A stretch of DNA of 64,000 nt from Rhodocyclaceae bacterium (GTDB taxonomy: Bacteria > Pseudomonadota > Gammaproteobacteria > Burkholderiales > Rhodocyclaceae): contig JAVBXY010000038.1 in the NCBI GenBank assembly GCA_030824275.1, positions 124,001-188,000 on the forward strand. Reading direction: 5' to 3'. The number at the start of each line of letters is the position of its first letter. The first letter of the stretch is position 1. The translations under genes were made by a program, and so were the position numbers. This document shows, in pieces, positions 18,757 through 31,227 of this stretch. The notes below the pieces were generated by a model. That model was given only the letters and a program-made list of their open reading frames with translations. It did no database searches and had not been told where the DNA came from.

Positions 18757-19197
18757 GTGATCGTCCTCAATCTCCTTTGCGAGACGGGCCATCGTTTCGA
18801 TGGCTGGTTTGCCTCCAGCGATGCCTTTCGCGCGCAGTGCGAAAAGGGGCTGGTGCATTGTCCCCATTGTGATACGGCAGCGGTGAGCCAGTTGCCCTCA
18901 GCGCCTCGCGTGCTGCGCGGCGGCAGCGAGCCTGAGTCTCCAGCACCCTCAGCGCCAGCCGTTTCGGCGCCAGTGGCGGAGATGGCGCAGAAACTCCATC
19001 AGGCATTGACCGCGATGGCGCGGCAAGCGGAAAACGTCGGCGAGCGTTTTCCCGAAGAAGCGCGTCGCATGCATTACGAGGAAGTGCCAGCACGAGCCAT
19101 ACGCGGCGTTGCCACGCCCGACGAAACCCGCGAGCTGCTGGAGGAGGGGATCGCCGTCCTGCCAGCGCCGACTTTGCCCGAAGGCGAGATTCACTGA
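18757..19197 (+). CDS. DUF1178 family protein
   Basis: Cytoplasmic protein of 146 residues. The N-terminus IVLNLLCETGHRFDGWFASSDAFRAQCEKGLVHCPHCD has two cysteine pairs (Cys8 and Cys28; CPHC near 35-38), suggesting a zinc-ribbon. A Pro/Ala/Ser-rich linker follows, then a conserved C-terminal part (RRMHYEEVPARAIRGVATPDETRELLEEGI). Role unknown. It starts at GTG 18757, eight bases after the tRNA-Leu CCA. A dispersed-motif copy lies near its 3' end, which overlaps the convergent phosphoesterase gene by 7 bp. Confidence 0.85.
   Translation: MIVLNLLCETGHRFDGWFASSDAFRAQCEKGLVHCPHCDTAAVSQLPSAPRVLRGGSEPESPAPSAPAVSAPVAEMAQKLHQALTAMARQAENVGERFPEEARRMHYEEVPARAIRGVATPDETRELLEEGIAVLPAPTLPEGEIH
19153..19176 (+). 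repeat. Dispersed 24-bp motif, copy 5
   Basis: GCCGTCCTGCC followed by AGCGCCGACTTTG; the last base differs. It encodes AVLPAPTL close to the C-terminus of the DUF1178 protein. Confidence 0.7.
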
Positions 19198-20119
19198 GCC
19201 TGTAGCGGGGCTTGCCAGACCTGCGGGTGGAAGCGAAATACCTTCGGATCGGCGGCATCCGCCGTCGCCTTGATCCAGCCGAAAAATGGCGAGCCGAAGG
19301 TTTCGACGCGGGTGAAGTTCTTCACCGTTTCCCGTGTCTTTGCATCGCGCATCGGTTGGTCGATCTGCTGGTGATGGGTGTCGCCGTGCGCCAGTACCAC
19401 CTGGCCGGCGAAAGCCTGGGTTTCCTCGCGTAGCTGCTGGAGAAAATCCCGAAAGCCGGGCCGCACATGGCCGGCATTGGCCGATTCAAATTCCGGGTTG
19501 GCCTGGATGGCGAGCAGCAACCCGGCGAGCTTTTTTTCGCGAGCGCGGGCGAAGCTGGCGGCGAGCCATTGATGGTTGGCGGCATTGCGGGCGACGAACT
19601 CGGGCACAGGACCACTGCCTTTTTCCGTGCCGTGATAGTTGTTGTTGCTGCCCGTGACGTTCAGGGTGACGAAAAGAATGCCCTGCGTTTCCCATCGCGT
19701 GTTTTCCGGATAGGCGGGTTGCCGTTCCAGAACGATGCGACGTCGGCCGAGTGATTCGTTCTTTGATAGAAACAGTCGGCGCAAAGTGGCGAGACGTTCT
19801 TCCGGGTCGTAGCGACCATTGCTCTTGCGGTGGCAATCGGTCCACTCGTTATCACCGGGCAGATAGATGAATGGCGATTGCGCCGCATCGAAGACACCGA
19901 GGATGTCCATGAACCTGGCATCGGCGCATTCCGCCGAGCCGGCCTTGATGTCGCCGATATGGACGATGAAGGCCGGGTTCTCGCGATCCATGGCGGCGAT
20001 CAGGTCCGGCAGGCGTTGTCGTTCCCAGTGGGTGTAGGGCGTGTCGCCGAAGATGGCGAAGCTCACCGGGGCGGCACCGGCACCGGCGCTCAGCAGCGCC
20101 AGCAGCAGGGCCAGCGCCT

Positions 20120-20123
<4 letters not shown>
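19191..20123 (-). CDS. Secreted calcineurin-like metallophosphoesterase
   Basis: A protein of 310 residues with a signal peptide of about 17 residues ([17 protein letters not shown]). Metallophosphoesterase metal motifs appear in order: [24 protein letters not shown] and a late [10 protein letters not shown], consistent with a di-metal site. Substrate unknown; the export signal implies a periplasmic phosphomonoester or phosphodiester. Its ATG overlaps the mutS stop by 4 bp, so it is probably translated with mutS, although no functional link is evident. Confidence 0.85.
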
Positions 20124-22696
<2,573 letters not shown>

Positions 22697-22706
22697 CGGT
22701 GTGTCG

Positions 22707-23510
22707 TCAGGCTGGCAGCTTGGCGTTCAAATGCGGCGCGATGATCTGGAGCAGTTGCCCGAAGAGCTTCGGATTGCCGCCGACGATGTTGCCGGTCTGC
22801 ATGTAGTTGGCTTCGCCGGAAAGGTCACCGACGAGGCCGCCGGCTTCGGTGATCAGCAGGCTGCCGGCGGCCATGTCCCAGGGCGACAGGCCGAGTTCCC
22901 AGAAGCCGTCCATGCGGCCGCAGGCGACCCAGGCCAGATCCAGCGACGCGGCGCCGGGGCGGCGCATGCCGGCCGTCTTGCGGGCCATGTCCTTGAAGAT
23001 GTCGAGATAGGCATCAATGTGGTCGAACATGCGGTAAGGGAAGCCGGTGCCGATCAGTGCCTGATCGAGCTTGTCGCGCTTGGCGACGCGGATGCGCTTG
23101 TCGTTCACGAAGGCGCCGCCGCCCTTGCTGGCGGTGAAGATTTCGTTGCGGTTGGTGTCGTAGACCACGGCCTGGGTCATCACGCCCTTGTGGGCGAGGC
23201 CGATGGAAACGGCGTACTGCGGCACGCCGTGGATGAAGTTGGTGGTGCCGTCGAGGGGATCGATGATCCACTGGTATTCGCTGCTGTCACCGCCGGAGAG
23301 CCCCGACTCCTCTGCTAAAATTCCGTACGCCGGGTAGGCCTCGCGCAAGACCTCGATGATGGCGGCTTCGGCGGCTTTGTCCACCTCGGTAACGAAATCG
23401 CTCTGCTGCTTGACGCTGACTTTCAGCTTGTCGACATCCAGGCTGGCGCGGTTGATGATCTGGCCGGCGCGACGAGCGGCCTTGACGGCGATGTTGAGGG
23501 TGGGGTGCAT
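22707..23510 (-). CDS. suhB: Inositol-1-monophosphatase family protein SuhB
   Basis: Mg-dependent inositol monophosphatase that also acts with the Nus factors in rRNA antitermination. Metal motifs are [15 protein letters not shown] (about residues 80-95) and [15 protein letters not shown] (about 210-224). Starting at the ATG for [15 protein letters not shown] gives 267 residues, the same as E. coli SuhB; an in-frame ATG nine codons upstream is less likely. It diverges from trmJ, as in many proteobacteria. Confidence 0.94.
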   Translation of the reverse strand: MHPTLNIAVKAARRAGQIINRASLDVDKLKVSVKQQSDFVTEVDKAAEAAIIEVLREAYPAYGILAEESGLSGGDSSEYQWIIDPLDGTTNFIHGVPQYAVSIGLAHKGVMTQAVVYDTNRNEIFTASKGGGAFVNDKRIRVAKRDKLDQALIGTGFPYRMFDHIDAYLDIFKDMARKTAGMRRPGAASLDLAWVACGRMDGFWELGLSPWDMAAGSLLITEAGGLVGDLSGEANYMQTGNIVGGNPKLFGQLLQIIAPHLNAKLPA

Positions 23511-23563
23511 GAATTTTCCAAAAGCAGAACAGGCCACGGCGGGCGCGAAGGGCTAGATTTTAT

Positions 23564-24328
23564 ATGAACACACCTGCTCCCGCCGTATCACCAGGGCCGA
23601 CTTTTCTCGACCGCATTCGTGTCGTGCTGTCCCACACCAGCCATCCGGGCAACATCGGCGCGGCGGCGCGGGCCATGAAGGCCATGGGCCTGTCGCGGCT
23701 GGTGCTGGTCAATCCCAAGACTTTCCCCGATCCGCAGGCAACGGCCATGGCGGCCGGTGCCGATGACGTGCTGGCGAATGCGCGCGTGGTCTCTTCGCTG
23801 ACGGAAGCATTGTCCGGCACCACGCTGGCGATGGCGATGACGGCGCGGCGGCGGGAACTGGCGGTGCCGGCATTGTGGGCGCGGGAAGCGGCGGCGGAAC
23901 TGGTGGCACAGGCGGCGGAAGTCGAAGTGGCCCTGGTCTTCGGCAACGAAACCGCCGGCCTTTCCAACGACGAGCTGGCCCAGTGCGCGCGCTGGGCCAT
24001 GATTCCGGTGAATCCTGAATTCAGCTCCCTCAACGTCGCTGCCGCCGTGCAACTGATGTGCTACGAGCTGCGCCTGGCGGCCCTCGATCCGGGCCGGCCG
24101 CCGGCGATATCCGGTGCCGGGCAACTGGCCAGCCATGATGAGGTCGAGCATTTCATCGCGCACCTGGAGCGGGTGGCGATCAGCAGTGGTTTTCTCGATC
24201 CGGCCGTGCCCAAGCGTTTCAACCCGCGCATGCGGCGCCTGTTCGCCCGGGCCGTGCTGGAGAAGGAGGAGGTCGCCATCCTGCGTGGACTGATCGCGGC
24301 TTTGGAAAAATCTGCGGGAAAAACTTGA
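23564..24328 (+). CDS. trmJ: tRNA (cytidine/uridine-2'-O-)-methyltransferase TrmJ
   Basis: SPOUT-family methyltransferase that 2'-O-methylates position 32 of several tRNAs. The N-terminal core IRVVLSHTSHPGNIGAAARAMKAMG and the knot motif VALVFGNETAGLSNDEL, then SSLNVAAAVQLMCYEL, are intact. 254 residues. The first ten or so residues (MNTPAPAVSPGPTF) precede the conserved core and are partly encoded by a dispersed-motif copy. It lies upstream of cysE and the isc operon, near which trmJ is commonly found. Confidence 0.93.
   Translation: MNTPAPAVSPGPTFLDRIRVVLSHTSHPGNIGAAARAMKAMGLSRLVLVNPKTFPDPQATAMAAGADDVLANARVVSSLTEALSGTTLAMAMTARRRELAVPALWAREAAAELVAQAAEVEVALVFGNETAGLSNDELAQCARWAMIPVNPEFSSLNVAAAVQLMCYELRLAALDPGRPPAISGAGQLASHDEVEHFIAHLERVAISSGFLDPAVPKRFNPRMRRLFARAVLEKEEVAILRGLIAALEKSAGKT
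23582..23605 (+). repeat. Dispersed 24-bp motif, copy 7
   Basis: GCCGTATCACC followed by AGGGCCGACTTTT, one mismatch in the core (C to G). It encodes AVSPGPTF in the unconserved N-terminal extension of TrmJ. Confidence 0.75.
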
Positions 24329-24353
24329 CCTCGCTGCTCGGGTTTTTTACTAT
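24325..24353 (+). promoter_or_regulatory. Probable sigma-70 promoter of cysE
   Basis: TTGACC at 24325-24330 and TACTAT at 24348-24353, spaced by 17 bp, overlapping the trmJ stop and 30 bp before the cysE start. Confidence 0.5.
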
Positions 24354-24382
24354 TTCAGAAAATACTTATACAAGAAAGCGCC

Positions 24383-25135
24383 ATGCTCTCCCGTCTGCGT
24401 GAAGACATCTCCTGCGTATTCGACCGTGACCCGGCCGCCCGATCCACCTGGGAGGTGCTGACCTGCTATCCGGGCTTCCACGCGCTGACCATGCATCGTC
24501 TGTCGCACTGGCTGTGGGGCGCACGTTTCCGCTGGCTGGCGCGTTTCGTTTCACATCTGACGCGCTGGGCGACAGGTATCGAAATCCATCCGGGTGCCAC
24601 CATCGGTCATCGCGTCTTCATCGACCATGGTATGGGCGTGGTCATCGGCGAGACGGCGGTGATCAGCGACGATTGCACGCTGTATCACGGTGTCACTTTG
24701 GGCGGCACTTCCTGGAACAAGGGCAAGCGGCATCCGACCCTGCTCGCCGGTGTGGTCATCGGCGCCGGTGCCAAGGTACTGGGACCAATTACGCTCGGTG
24801 TGGGTGCCAAGGTCGGCTCCAACGCCGTGGTGGTGCGCGATGTGCCTGCCGGGGCGACGGCGGTCGGCATTCCGGCGCGCATCATCGAAAGCGAACAGGC
24901 CGCCGCCCGCGAAGAAAAAGCCGAGAAAATGGGCTTCTCCGCCTATGCCGTGACCGGCAGCGAGGACGATCCGCTGTCCCGCGCGATCCATGGTTTGCTC
25001 GATCATGCGGTGGAAACCGACCGGCGTCTTGCGGCCTTGCTGAAAACCATCGAACGCGCCGGGGTCTCTCTTGAAGACGATGTGGCGACGGCTGACAAGT
25101 TCGATCCGAAATATCTCTCGAAAATAGTTGACTGA
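24383..25135 (+). CDS. cysE: Serine O-acetyltransferase
   Basis: Makes O-acetylserine from serine and acetyl-CoA, the carbon acceptor for cysteine synthesis. The left-handed beta-helix hexapeptide repeats are clear ([29 protein letters not shown] and [24 protein letters not shown], about residues 65-155), with the conserved catalytic His-containing HPG and DHGMG stretches. 250 residues. Placing cysteine synthesis directly before the isc operon, which consumes cysteine sulfur, fits a shared need. Its last codons overlap the iscR promoter. Confidence 0.94.
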   Translation: MLSRLREDISCVFDRDPAARSTWEVLTCYPGFHALTMHRLSHWLWGARFRWLARFVSHLTRWATGIEIHPGATIGHRVFIDHGMGVVIGETAVISDDCTLYHGVTLGGTSWNKGKRHPTLLAGVVIGAGAKVLGPITLGVGAKVGSNAVVVRDVPAGATAVGIPARIIESEQAAAREEKAEKMGFSAYAVTGSEDDPLSRAIHGLLDHAVETDRRLAALLKTIERAGVSLEDDVATADKFDPKYLSKIVD

Positions 25136-25157
25136 TTTGATCGGAATACAATATAGT
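25128..25157 (+). promoter_or_regulatory. Probable isc operon promoter
   Basis: TTGACT at 25128-25133 (within the cysE 3' end) and TATAGT at 25152-25157, 18 bp apart. The -10 box overlaps the IscR-like site starting at 25153, as expected for repression by holo-IscR. Confidence 0.5.
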
Positions 25158-25177
25158 TGATCGAAATGCTCAGGTAT
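25153..25177 (+). promoter_or_regulatory. Type 1 IscR-binding site
   Basis: The 25-bp sequence runs ATAGTTGATC, GAAAT, GCTCAGGTAT. It matches the known type 1 consensus (ATASYYGACTRWWWY then AGTCRRSTAT) at about 21 of 25 positions. A second, weaker half-site, ATAGTTGACT at 25124-25133, lies 29 bp upstream, reproducing the paired-site layout of the E. coli iscR promoter. Confidence 0.7.
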
Positions 25178-25211
25178 TGTGCTTGACGCGTTTCTGACCC
25201 GAGAGGCCATC

Positions 25212-25697
25212 ATGAGACTGACGACCAAAGGACGTTTTGCCGTAACCGCGATGATTGATCTTGCCCTGCGCCAGCATGCTGGCCCGGTGACCCTGGCAGG
25301 CATCAGCGAGCGGCAGCACATCTCCCTTTCCTATCTTGAACAACTGTTCGGCAAGCTGCGGCGCCATTCACTGGTGTCCAGCGTGCGCGGCCCCGGCGGC
25401 GGCTACTGTCTGGCGAAGTCGCTGGAGGCCGTGTCCGTGGCCGACATCATCCATGCCGTGGATGAATCCCTGGACGCCACCCAATGCGGCGGCAAGGGCG
25501 ATTGCGAGGGCGAGGAAAAGCCCTGCATGACTCACGAGCTGTGGACCAGCCTCAACGAAAAGATGTTCGACTACCTGCGTTCCGTCAGCCTCGGCGATCT
25601 CGTCGCCCAGCAGCGGGCCAAGATCGGTGGCGAGACGGTGTTGCATGACGAGCGTCCGCTGCGTCGCGTGCGTCGGCCGGAAGCCATGGCGGCCTGA
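25212..25697 (+). CDS. iscR: Fe-S cluster-sensing regulator IscR
   Basis: Rrf2-family repressor that binds a [2Fe-2S] cluster and shuts down isc transcription when clusters are plentiful. Starts at ATG 25212 (MRLTTKGRFAVTAMIDLAL). The winged helix covers residues 1-80 and the three cluster cysteines lie in TQCGGKGDCEGEEKPCMTHELW (about residues 92-113). 161 residues. It heads the isc operon and has IscR sites in its own promoter, so it is autoregulated. Confidence 0.95.
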   Translation: MRLTTKGRFAVTAMIDLALRQHAGPVTLAGISERQHISLSYLEQLFGKLRRHSLVSSVRGPGGGYCLAKSLEAVSVADIIHAVDESLDATQCGGKGDCEGEEKPCMTHELWTSLNEKMFDYLRSVSLGDLVAQQRAKIGGETVLHDERPLRRVRRPEAMAA

Positions 25698-25712
25698 TTA
25701 TTGGGACTCGCC

Positions 25713-26858
25713 ATGTTTGCCCCTGTTTATCTCGACCACAACGCCACCACGCCGCTCGATCCGCGCGTGCTGGAAGGCATGCTGCCTTACCTGCGTGAGC
25801 AGTACGGCAATGCCTCCAGTCGCCACGAGTATGGCCGTGCGGCGCGCAGGGCGGTCGATGAGGCGCGGCAACGGGTGGCGTTTGCCGTGGGCGCCCATCC
25901 GACCGAAGTGGTGTTTGCCAGTGGTGGTTCCGAGGCCAACAACCTGTTCCTCAAAGGCGCGGCCGCGTCGTTGAAGCCGGGAACGGTGGCGGTCTCTGCC
26001 ATCGAGCATCCCTGTGTGCGTGAGCCGGCGAAGCAACTGGCCCGCGTCGGCTGGCGCATGCGCGAAATCGCGGTTGATGCAAATTGCCGTGTCACCAGCG
26101 CCGACTTTTCTGATCGGCCTGCGCTTGTGTCAATAATGCTGGCGAACAATGAGACCGGTGTCGTGCAGGACGTGGCGACACTGGCATCGCAGGCGAAGTC
26201 GGCCGGTGCCTGGTTCCATACGGATGCCGTGCAGGCTTTCGGCAAGCGGGCCATCGATTTTCGCGTTCTCAACGCAGCGGGCGTGAATGCCATGACGCTC
26301 TCGGCCCACAAGATCGGCGGCCCCAAGGGTGCCGGTGCTCTGGTAGTGGACAAGCGCGTCGAATTGCAGCCGCTGATCGCCGGTGGCGGTCACGAACGCG
26401 GCCTGCGCTCGGGCACGGAAAACGTCGCCGCCATTGTCGGCTTCGGCCTCGCGGCAGAATTGGCGACAGCCCGGCTCGACGAGCGGGCGGCGGAACTGGT
26501 GGCCTTGCGCAAGGAACTCGAAGCCGGCTTGCTCAAACAGGGAGCGACGATTTTCGCGGGCGCTGCCGAGCGACTGCCGAATACGAGTTATTTTGCGATT
26601 CCCGGCATTGACGGCGAGACGCTGGTGGGGCGACTCGACCGGGCCGGCTTTGCCGTCGCGGCCGGAGCGGCCTGTTCCAGCGCCAACCCGGAACCTTCCC
26701 ATGTGCTACTGGCCATGGGCGTCGATCCGCAACTGGCGCGCGGGGCAGTGCGAGTAAGCCTCGGTGCCGGTAACACGTCGGCGCAGGTCCGAAATTTCCT
26801 GACCGCGTTAGAGTCAACATTATTGCAACTGCGGGGCATGACGGCCCTGGCTAGCTGA
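25713..26858 (+). CDS. NifS/IscS-like cysteine desulfurase, second paralogue
   Basis: PLP-dependent desulfurase of 381 residues lying between iscR and iscS. The PLP lysine is in [15 protein letters not shown] and the persulfide cysteine in [16 protein letters not shown] (about residue 320). It is about 20 residues shorter than the following IscS and clearly divergent from it, with fewer conserved residues in the substrate loops. A dispersed-motif copy lies in the coding region near residue 128. Such an extra copy is seen in other Rhodocyclales isc operons as far as I recall; whether it feeds IscU or another acceptor is unknown. Confidence 0.85.
   Translation: MFAPVYLDHNATTPLDPRVLEGMLPYLREQYGNASSRHEYGRAARRAVDEARQRVAFAVGAHPTEVVFASGGSEANNLFLKGAAASLKPGTVAVSAIEHPCVREPAKQLARVGWRMREIAVDANCRVTSADFSDRPALVSIMLANNETGVVQDVATLASQAKSAGAWFHTDAVQAFGKRAIDFRVLNAAGVNAMTLSAHKIGGPKGAGALVVDKRVELQPLIAGGGHERGLRSGTENVAAIVGFGLAAELATARLDERAAELVALRKELEAGLLKQGATIFAGAAERLPNTSYFAIPGIDGETLVGRLDRAGFAVAAGAACSSANPEPSHVLLAMGVDPQLARGAVRVSLGAGNTSAQVRNFLTALESTLLQLRGMTALAS
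26086..26109 (+). repeat. Dispersed 24-bp motif, copy 8
   Basis: GCCGTGTCACC followed by AGCGCCGACTTTT, inside the NifS-like gene. Here the motif is read in a different frame from all other genic copies, giving CRVTSADF, so the DNA rather than the peptide is conserved. Confidence 0.8.
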
Positions 26859-26874
26859 ACTGGAGAATGCAGCA

Positions 26875-28086
26875 ATGAAGCTTCCGATCTATCTCGACTA
26901 CTCTGCCACTACGCCGGTGGACCCGCGCGTGGCGGCGAAGATGATTCCCTGGCTGACCGAGCATTTCGGTAACCCGGCCTCGCGTTCCCACGCCTATGGC
27001 TGGGAGGCGGAGAAGGCCGTCGAGGAGGCCCGCGAGCAGGTCGCTGCCCTGGTCGGTGCCGACAGCAAGGACATCATCTGGACCTCGGGCGCCACCGAGT
27101 CGAACAATCTAGCCATCAAGGGCGCCGCGCATTTCTACGCCGGCACCAAGGGCAAGCACATCATCACCGTGTCCACCGAGCACAAGGCGGTTCTGGACAC
27201 CTTCAAGGAACTGGAGCGCCAAGGCTTCGAGGCTACCTATCTGGTGCCGCAGGAGAACGGCCTGATCACCGTCGATCAGTTCAAGGCGGCGTTGCGGCCC
27301 GACACCGTGCTGGCTTCCGTGATGGCAGTGAACAACGAGATCGGCGTCATCCAGCCCATCGCCGAAATCGGCGAGGTTTGCCGCGAGAAAGGCGTGATTT
27401 TCCACGTCGATGCCGCCCAGGCCACGGGCAAGATGCCCATCGACCTGAGCGTGCTGAAGGTGGACCTGATGTCCTTCTGCGCCCACAAGACATACGGCCC
27501 CAAGGGCATCGGCGCCCTCTACGTGCGCCGCAAGCCGCGCATCCGTCTGGAAGCGCAGATCCATGGCGGCGGCCATGAGCGCGGCCTGCGCTCGGGCACC
27601 CTGGCGACGCACCAGATCATCGGCATGGGCGAATGCTTCCGTCTCGCCCGCGAGGAAATGGCCACCGAGAACGAACGCATCCGCATGCTGCGCGACAAGC
27701 TGATGAAGGGCCTCATGGACATCGAGGAAACCTACGTCAATGGCGACATCGAACAGCGCGTGCCGCACAACCTCAACGTCAGCTTCAATTTCGTCGAGGG
27801 CGAATCCCTGATCATGGCGATCAAGGACATCGCCGTCTCCAGCGGCTCGGCTTGCACCTCGGCTTCGCTGGAGCCGTCCTACGTGCTGCGCGCACTGGGC
27901 CGTTCCGATGAACTGGCGCACAGCTCGATCCGTTTCACCCTCGGCCGATTCACCACCGAAGAGGACGTCGAGTTCACCATCAAGCTCCTGCACGACAAGC
28001 TCGGCAAACTGCGTGAACTCTCACCCCTGTGGGAGATGTACAAGGACGGCGTTGATCTCAACTCGGTCCAATGGGCAGCACACTGA
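26875..28086 (+). CDS. iscS: Cysteine desulfurase IscS
   Basis: Main housekeeping desulfurase that supplies persulfide sulfur to IscU and tRNA thiolation. 403 residues, against 404 in E. coli. His103 (STEHKAV) stacks on PLP, the Schiff-base lysine is in [17 protein letters not shown], and the mobile-loop cysteine in [17 protein letters not shown]. The C-terminal IscU-binding tail ([22 protein letters not shown]) is present. It is preceded by a clear GGAG and followed 12 bp later by iscU. Confidence 0.97.
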   Translation: MKLPIYLDYSATTPVDPRVAAKMIPWLTEHFGNPASRSHAYGWEAEKAVEEAREQVAALVGADSKDIIWTSGATESNNLAIKGAAHFYAGTKGKHIITVSTEHKAVLDTFKELERQGFEATYLVPQENGLITVDQFKAALRPDTVLASVMAVNNEIGVIQPIAEIGEVCREKGVIFHVDAAQATGKMPIDLSVLKVDLMSFCAHKTYGPKGIGALYVRRKPRIRLEAQIHGGGHERGLRSGTLATHQIIGMGECFRLAREEMATENERIRMLRDKLMKGLMDIEETYVNGDIEQRVPHNLNVSFNFVEGESLIMAIKDIAVSSGSACTSASLEPSYVLRALGRSDELAHSSIRFTLGRFTTEEDVEFTIKLLHDKLGKLRELSPLWEMYKDGVDLNSVQWAAH

Positions 28087-28098
28087 AGGAAACACATC

Positions 28099-28482
28099 AT
28101 GGCATACAGCGAAAAGGTCCTCGACCACTATGAAAACCCCCGCAACGTCGGCTCCTTCGGCAAGGAGGAGGAGGGTATCGCCACCGGCATGGTCGGCGCC
28201 CCGGCTTGCGGCGACGTGATGAAGTTGCAGATCAAGGTCGGCAAGGATGGCGTCATCGAGGATGCCAAGTTCAAGACCTACGGCTGTGGTTCGGCCATCG
28301 CTTCGTCGTCACTGGTGACCGAATGGGTCAAGGGCAAGACCCTGGATCAGGCCCTGGAGATCAAGAACACCCAGATCGCCGAGGAACTGGCGCTGCCGCC
28401 GGTGAAGATTCACTGTTCCATCCTCGCCGAGGATGCCATCAAGGCCGCCGTGGCCGACTACAAGAAGAAGCAAGGGAGCTGA
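28099..28482 (+). CDS. iscU: Fe-S cluster scaffold IscU
   Basis: Scaffold on which [2Fe-2S] clusters are built. The ligand residues sit at canonical positions: Cys37 and Asp39 (GAPACGDV), Cys63 (YGCGSA) and Cys106 (IHCSILAED). The HscA recognition motif LPPVK is at residues 99-103. 127 residues. It lies between iscS and iscA as usual. Confidence 0.97.
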   Translation: MAYSEKVLDHYENPRNVGSFGKEEEGIATGMVGAPACGDVMKLQIKVGKDGVIEDAKFKTYGCGSAIASSSLVTEWVKGKTLDQALEIKNTQIAEELALPPVKIHCSILAEDAIKAAVADYKKKQGS

Positions 28483-28484
28483 AC

Positions 28485-28808
28485 ATGGCTGTAACGCTTT
28501 CCGAACCGGCGGCAAAACACGTCGCCAATTTCATCGCCAAGCGTGGCAAGGGCGTCGGCGTGCGCCTGGGGGTCAAGACCTCGGGTTGCTCCGGCATGGC
28601 CTACAAGCTGGAATTTGCCGATGCCGCCGAGCCCGAGGACCACGTCTTCGAGAGCCACGGCGTCAAGGTGTTGGTGGATCCGCGCAGCTTGCCCTACCTT
28701 GAGGGCACTGAGCTCGATTACACCAAGGAAGGCCTCAACGAGGGCTTCAAGTTCAACAATCCGAACGTCAAGGATCAGTGCGGCTGCGGCGAATCGTTCA
28801 ATACTTGA
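28485..28808 (+). CDS. iscA: Fe-S assembly protein IscA
   Basis: A-type carrier that passes iron or clusters to [4Fe-4S] targets. ATG 28485 gives 107 residues, identical in length to E. coli IscA. The three conserved cysteines are Cys35 (TSGCSG) and Cys99 and Cys101 (DQCGCGESF). The start is 2 bp after the iscU stop. Confidence 0.96.
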   Translation: MAVTLSEPAAKHVANFIAKRGKGVGVRLGVKTSGCSGMAYKLEFADAAEPEDHVFESHGVKVLVDPRSLPYLEGTELDYTKEGLNEGFKFNNPNVKDQCGCGESFNT

Positions 28809-28818
28809 GGTCGTCGCC

Positions 28819-29352
28819 ATGAGCCTCGACTTCAACGCCGACCACTTCTCGCTGTTCGGCTTGCCACTGGCGCAGACCATCGATCTGGCTGCTCTGGAGA
28901 ACCGTTTCCGCGAGGTGCAGTCGCAGGTGCATCCGGACAAGCACGCCCACGCCGGCGCCGCCGATCAACGTCTCGCCATGCAGTGGGCGACGCGGGTCAA
29001 TGAGGCTTGGCAGACGCTGAAGCCGCCGCTGTCCCGCGCCCGCTACCTGTTGTATCTGCTCGGCCACGATCCGCAGGTGGAAAGCAACACGGCGATGCCA
29101 ATGGACTTCCTGATGCAGCAGATGGAGCTGCGTGAGACGGTGATGGAAGCCCGCAAGGCCGGCGACGAAGCCTCGCTGGACGCGGCCCGGAGTCACCTGC
29201 TGAAGGAGGTCCGCGGCGAATACCAGACATTGGCCGAACTCATCGACGTCAAGCACGATCACGCTGCCGCCGCCGCCCTGGTGCGGCAATTGATGTTCCA
29301 GGAAAAACTGCTCCACGAAATCGACGACGCCCTCGAAGCCGTCACTGAATAA
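28819..29352 (+). CDS. hscB: J-domain co-chaperone HscB
   Basis: Targets IscU to the HscA chaperone and stimulates its ATPase. The N-terminal J domain has its HPD motif at residues 38-40 (VQSQVHPDKHA). A C-terminal helical bundle binds IscU (MDFLMQQMELRETVMEARKAGDEASL). 177 residues from ATG 28819, close to E. coli HscB (171). hscA follows after 6 bp. Confidence 0.95.
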   Translation: MSLDFNADHFSLFGLPLAQTIDLAALENRFREVQSQVHPDKHAHAGAADQRLAMQWATRVNEAWQTLKPPLSRARYLLYLLGHDPQVESNTAMPMDFLMQQMELRETVMEARKAGDEASLDAARSHLLKEVRGEYQTLAELIDVKHDHAAAAALVRQLMFQEKLLHEIDDALEAVTE

Positions 29353-29358
29353 GAAGAT

Positions 29359-31227
29359 ATGGCACTCCTCCAGATAGCGGAGCCGGGCGAATCCGCGGCT
29401 CCCCACGAACACCGCCTCGCCGTCGGCATCGACCTCGGCACCACCAACTCGCTGGTCGCTACGGTGCGTAGCGGCATGAGCGTGGTGCTCAGCGACGAAA
29501 GCGGCCGGCCGTTGCTGCCTTCCGTCGTGCGCTACAACCCCGCCGGCACCGTCGATGTCGGCTACGGTGCCCAGGCCAAACAGTCGAACGATCCGAAGAA
29601 CACTATCGTGTCGGTCAAGCGTTTCATGGGCCGTGGCCGCCGCGATATCGCCCACATCGAAACACTGCCCTACGATTTCGTCGATGCGGAAGGCATGGTC
29701 AAGCTGAAGACTGTGGCGGGCGTGAAAAGTCCCGTCGAGGTTTCTGCTGAAATACTCAAGGCCCTGCGCCTGCGCGCCGAGGCTTCCTTGGGTGGTGACC
29801 TCACCGGTGCCGTGATCACCGTTCCGGCCTATTTCGACGACGCCCAGCGTCAGGCCACCAAGGATGCGGCCAAGCTGGCCGGCCTCAATGTGCTGCGCCT
29901 GCTCAACGAGCCGACAGCCGCCGCCATCGCCTACGGCCTCGATAACGGCGCCGAGGGCATCTATGCCGTTTTCGACCTCGGCGGCGGCACTTTCGATATT
30001 TCCATCCTGCGTCTGTCCAAGGGCATTTTCGAAGTCATGGCCACCGGCGGTGATTCGGCCCTGGGCGGCGATGACTTCGATCATCGCGTCTTCTGCTGGA
30101 TCATCGAGGAAGCCGGGCTGACGCCTCTTTCGCCCTACGACGCACGCCTGTTGCAGACTCGGGCGCGGGAAGCCAAGGAATACCTGACTACCCACGGCGA
30201 GGCGCCGATCACCGTCAAGCTCGGCAGCGGTGAATACGTGGACGTGGTGCTGACCACTGAAATCTTCACCGAAATTACCCGCACTCTGGTGCAAAAGACC
30301 CTGGCGCCGACCCGCAAGGCCCTGCGCGATGCAGGCCTGACGGTGGAGGAGGTGCGTGGCGTCGTGATGGTCGGCGGCGCCACGCGTATGCCGCAGATCC
30401 AGCATGCCGTCGGCGAGTTCTTCAAACAGGAACCGCTGAACAATCTCGACCCGGACAAGGTGGTGGCGCTCGGTGCAGCCACCCAGGCCAATCTGCTGGC
30501 CGGCAATCGCGCCGCTGGCGACGACTGGCTGCTGCTCGACGTGATTCCGCTCTCGCTGGGGCTGGAAACCATGGGTGGCCTCGTCGAAAAGGTCATTCCT
30601 CGTAATTCCACGATTCCCATCGCCCGCGCCCAGGACTTCACCACCTTCAAGGACGGCCAGACCGCGATGTCGGTGCAGGTCGTACAAGGCGAACGCGAAC
30701 TGGTGTCCGACTGCCGCAGCCTGGCTCGTTTCGAGTTGCGCGGCATTCCGCCCATGGTAGCTGGAGCGGCGCGTATCCGCGTTACCTTCCAGGTGGACGC
30801 CGACGGCCTGCTATCGGTCTCGGCCCGCGAGCAGACCACCGGCCACGAGGCGCGCATCGAGGTCAAGCCGGCCTACGGCCTGACCGATGACGAGATTGCC
30901 GCGATGCTCAAGGACAGCTTCAGCCACGCCTCGGACGACGCCTTCCGTCGTGCCTTGCGCGAGGCCCAGGTGGAAGCCCAGCGTCTGATCGAAGCGACGC
31001 AGTCGGCGCTGAAGGACGATGCCGATCTGCTGTCGACGCTGGAGCGTGCCCATGTCGACGCGGCCGTGACGCGGGTTCAGTCGGTCATGATCGGCGACGA
31101 CCGCCGCGCCATCGACGAGGCCATGCAGGCGCTTGGTCAGGCCACCAATGAATTCGCCGCGCGGCGTATGAACCAGAGCGTCAAGCGTGCACTCTCCGGC
31201 AAGAACATACAGAACATCGACGCATGA
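29359..31227 (+). CDS. hscA: Hsp70-type chaperone HscA
   Basis: Specialised Hsp70 that drives cluster release from IscU. 622 residues. The ATPase domain begins [14 protein letters not shown] and contains [33 protein letters not shown] and [14 protein letters not shown]. The substrate domain begins near [14 protein letters not shown], residue 393. No DnaK-type long lid tail is seen, as expected for HscA. The stop overlaps fdx by 4 bp. Confidence 0.96.
   Translation: MALLQIAEPGESAAPHEHRLAVGIDLGTTNSLVATVRSGMSVVLSDESGRPLLPSVVRYNPAGTVDVGYGAQAKQSNDPKNTIVSVKRFMGRGRRDIAHIETLPYDFVDAEGMVKLKTVAGVKSPVEVSAEILKALRLRAEASLGGDLTGAVITVPAYFDDAQRQATKDAAKLAGLNVLRLLNEPTAAAIAYGLDNGAEGIYAVFDLGGGTFDISILRLSKGIFEVMATGGDSALGGDDFDHRVFCWIIEEAGLTPLSPYDARLLQTRAREAKEYLTTHGEAPITVKLGSGEYVDVVLTTEIFTEITRTLVQKTLAPTRKALRDAGLTVEEVRGVVMVGGATRMPQIQHAVGEFFKQEPLNNLDPDKVVALGAATQANLLAGNRAAGDDWLLLDVIPLSLGLETMGGLVEKVIPRNSTIPIARAQDFTTFKDGQTAMSVQVVQGERELVSDCRSLARFELRGIPPMVAGAARIRVTFQVDADGLLSVSAREQTTGHEARIEVKPAYGLTDDEIAAMLKDSFSHASDDAFRRALREAQVEAQRLIEATQSALKDDADLLSTLERAHVDAAVTRVQSVMIGDDRRAIDEAMQALGQATNEFAARRMNQSVKRALSGKNIQNIDA

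Noticed and set aside
18536..18760. 74-codon frame across tRNA-Cys and tRNA-Leu
   Set aside because: It reads through two well-folded tRNA genes.
28798..30687. 629-codon leftward frame opposite hscA/hscB
   Set aside because: Antisense of an Hsp70 gene, a well-known source of spurious long frames; no independent support.
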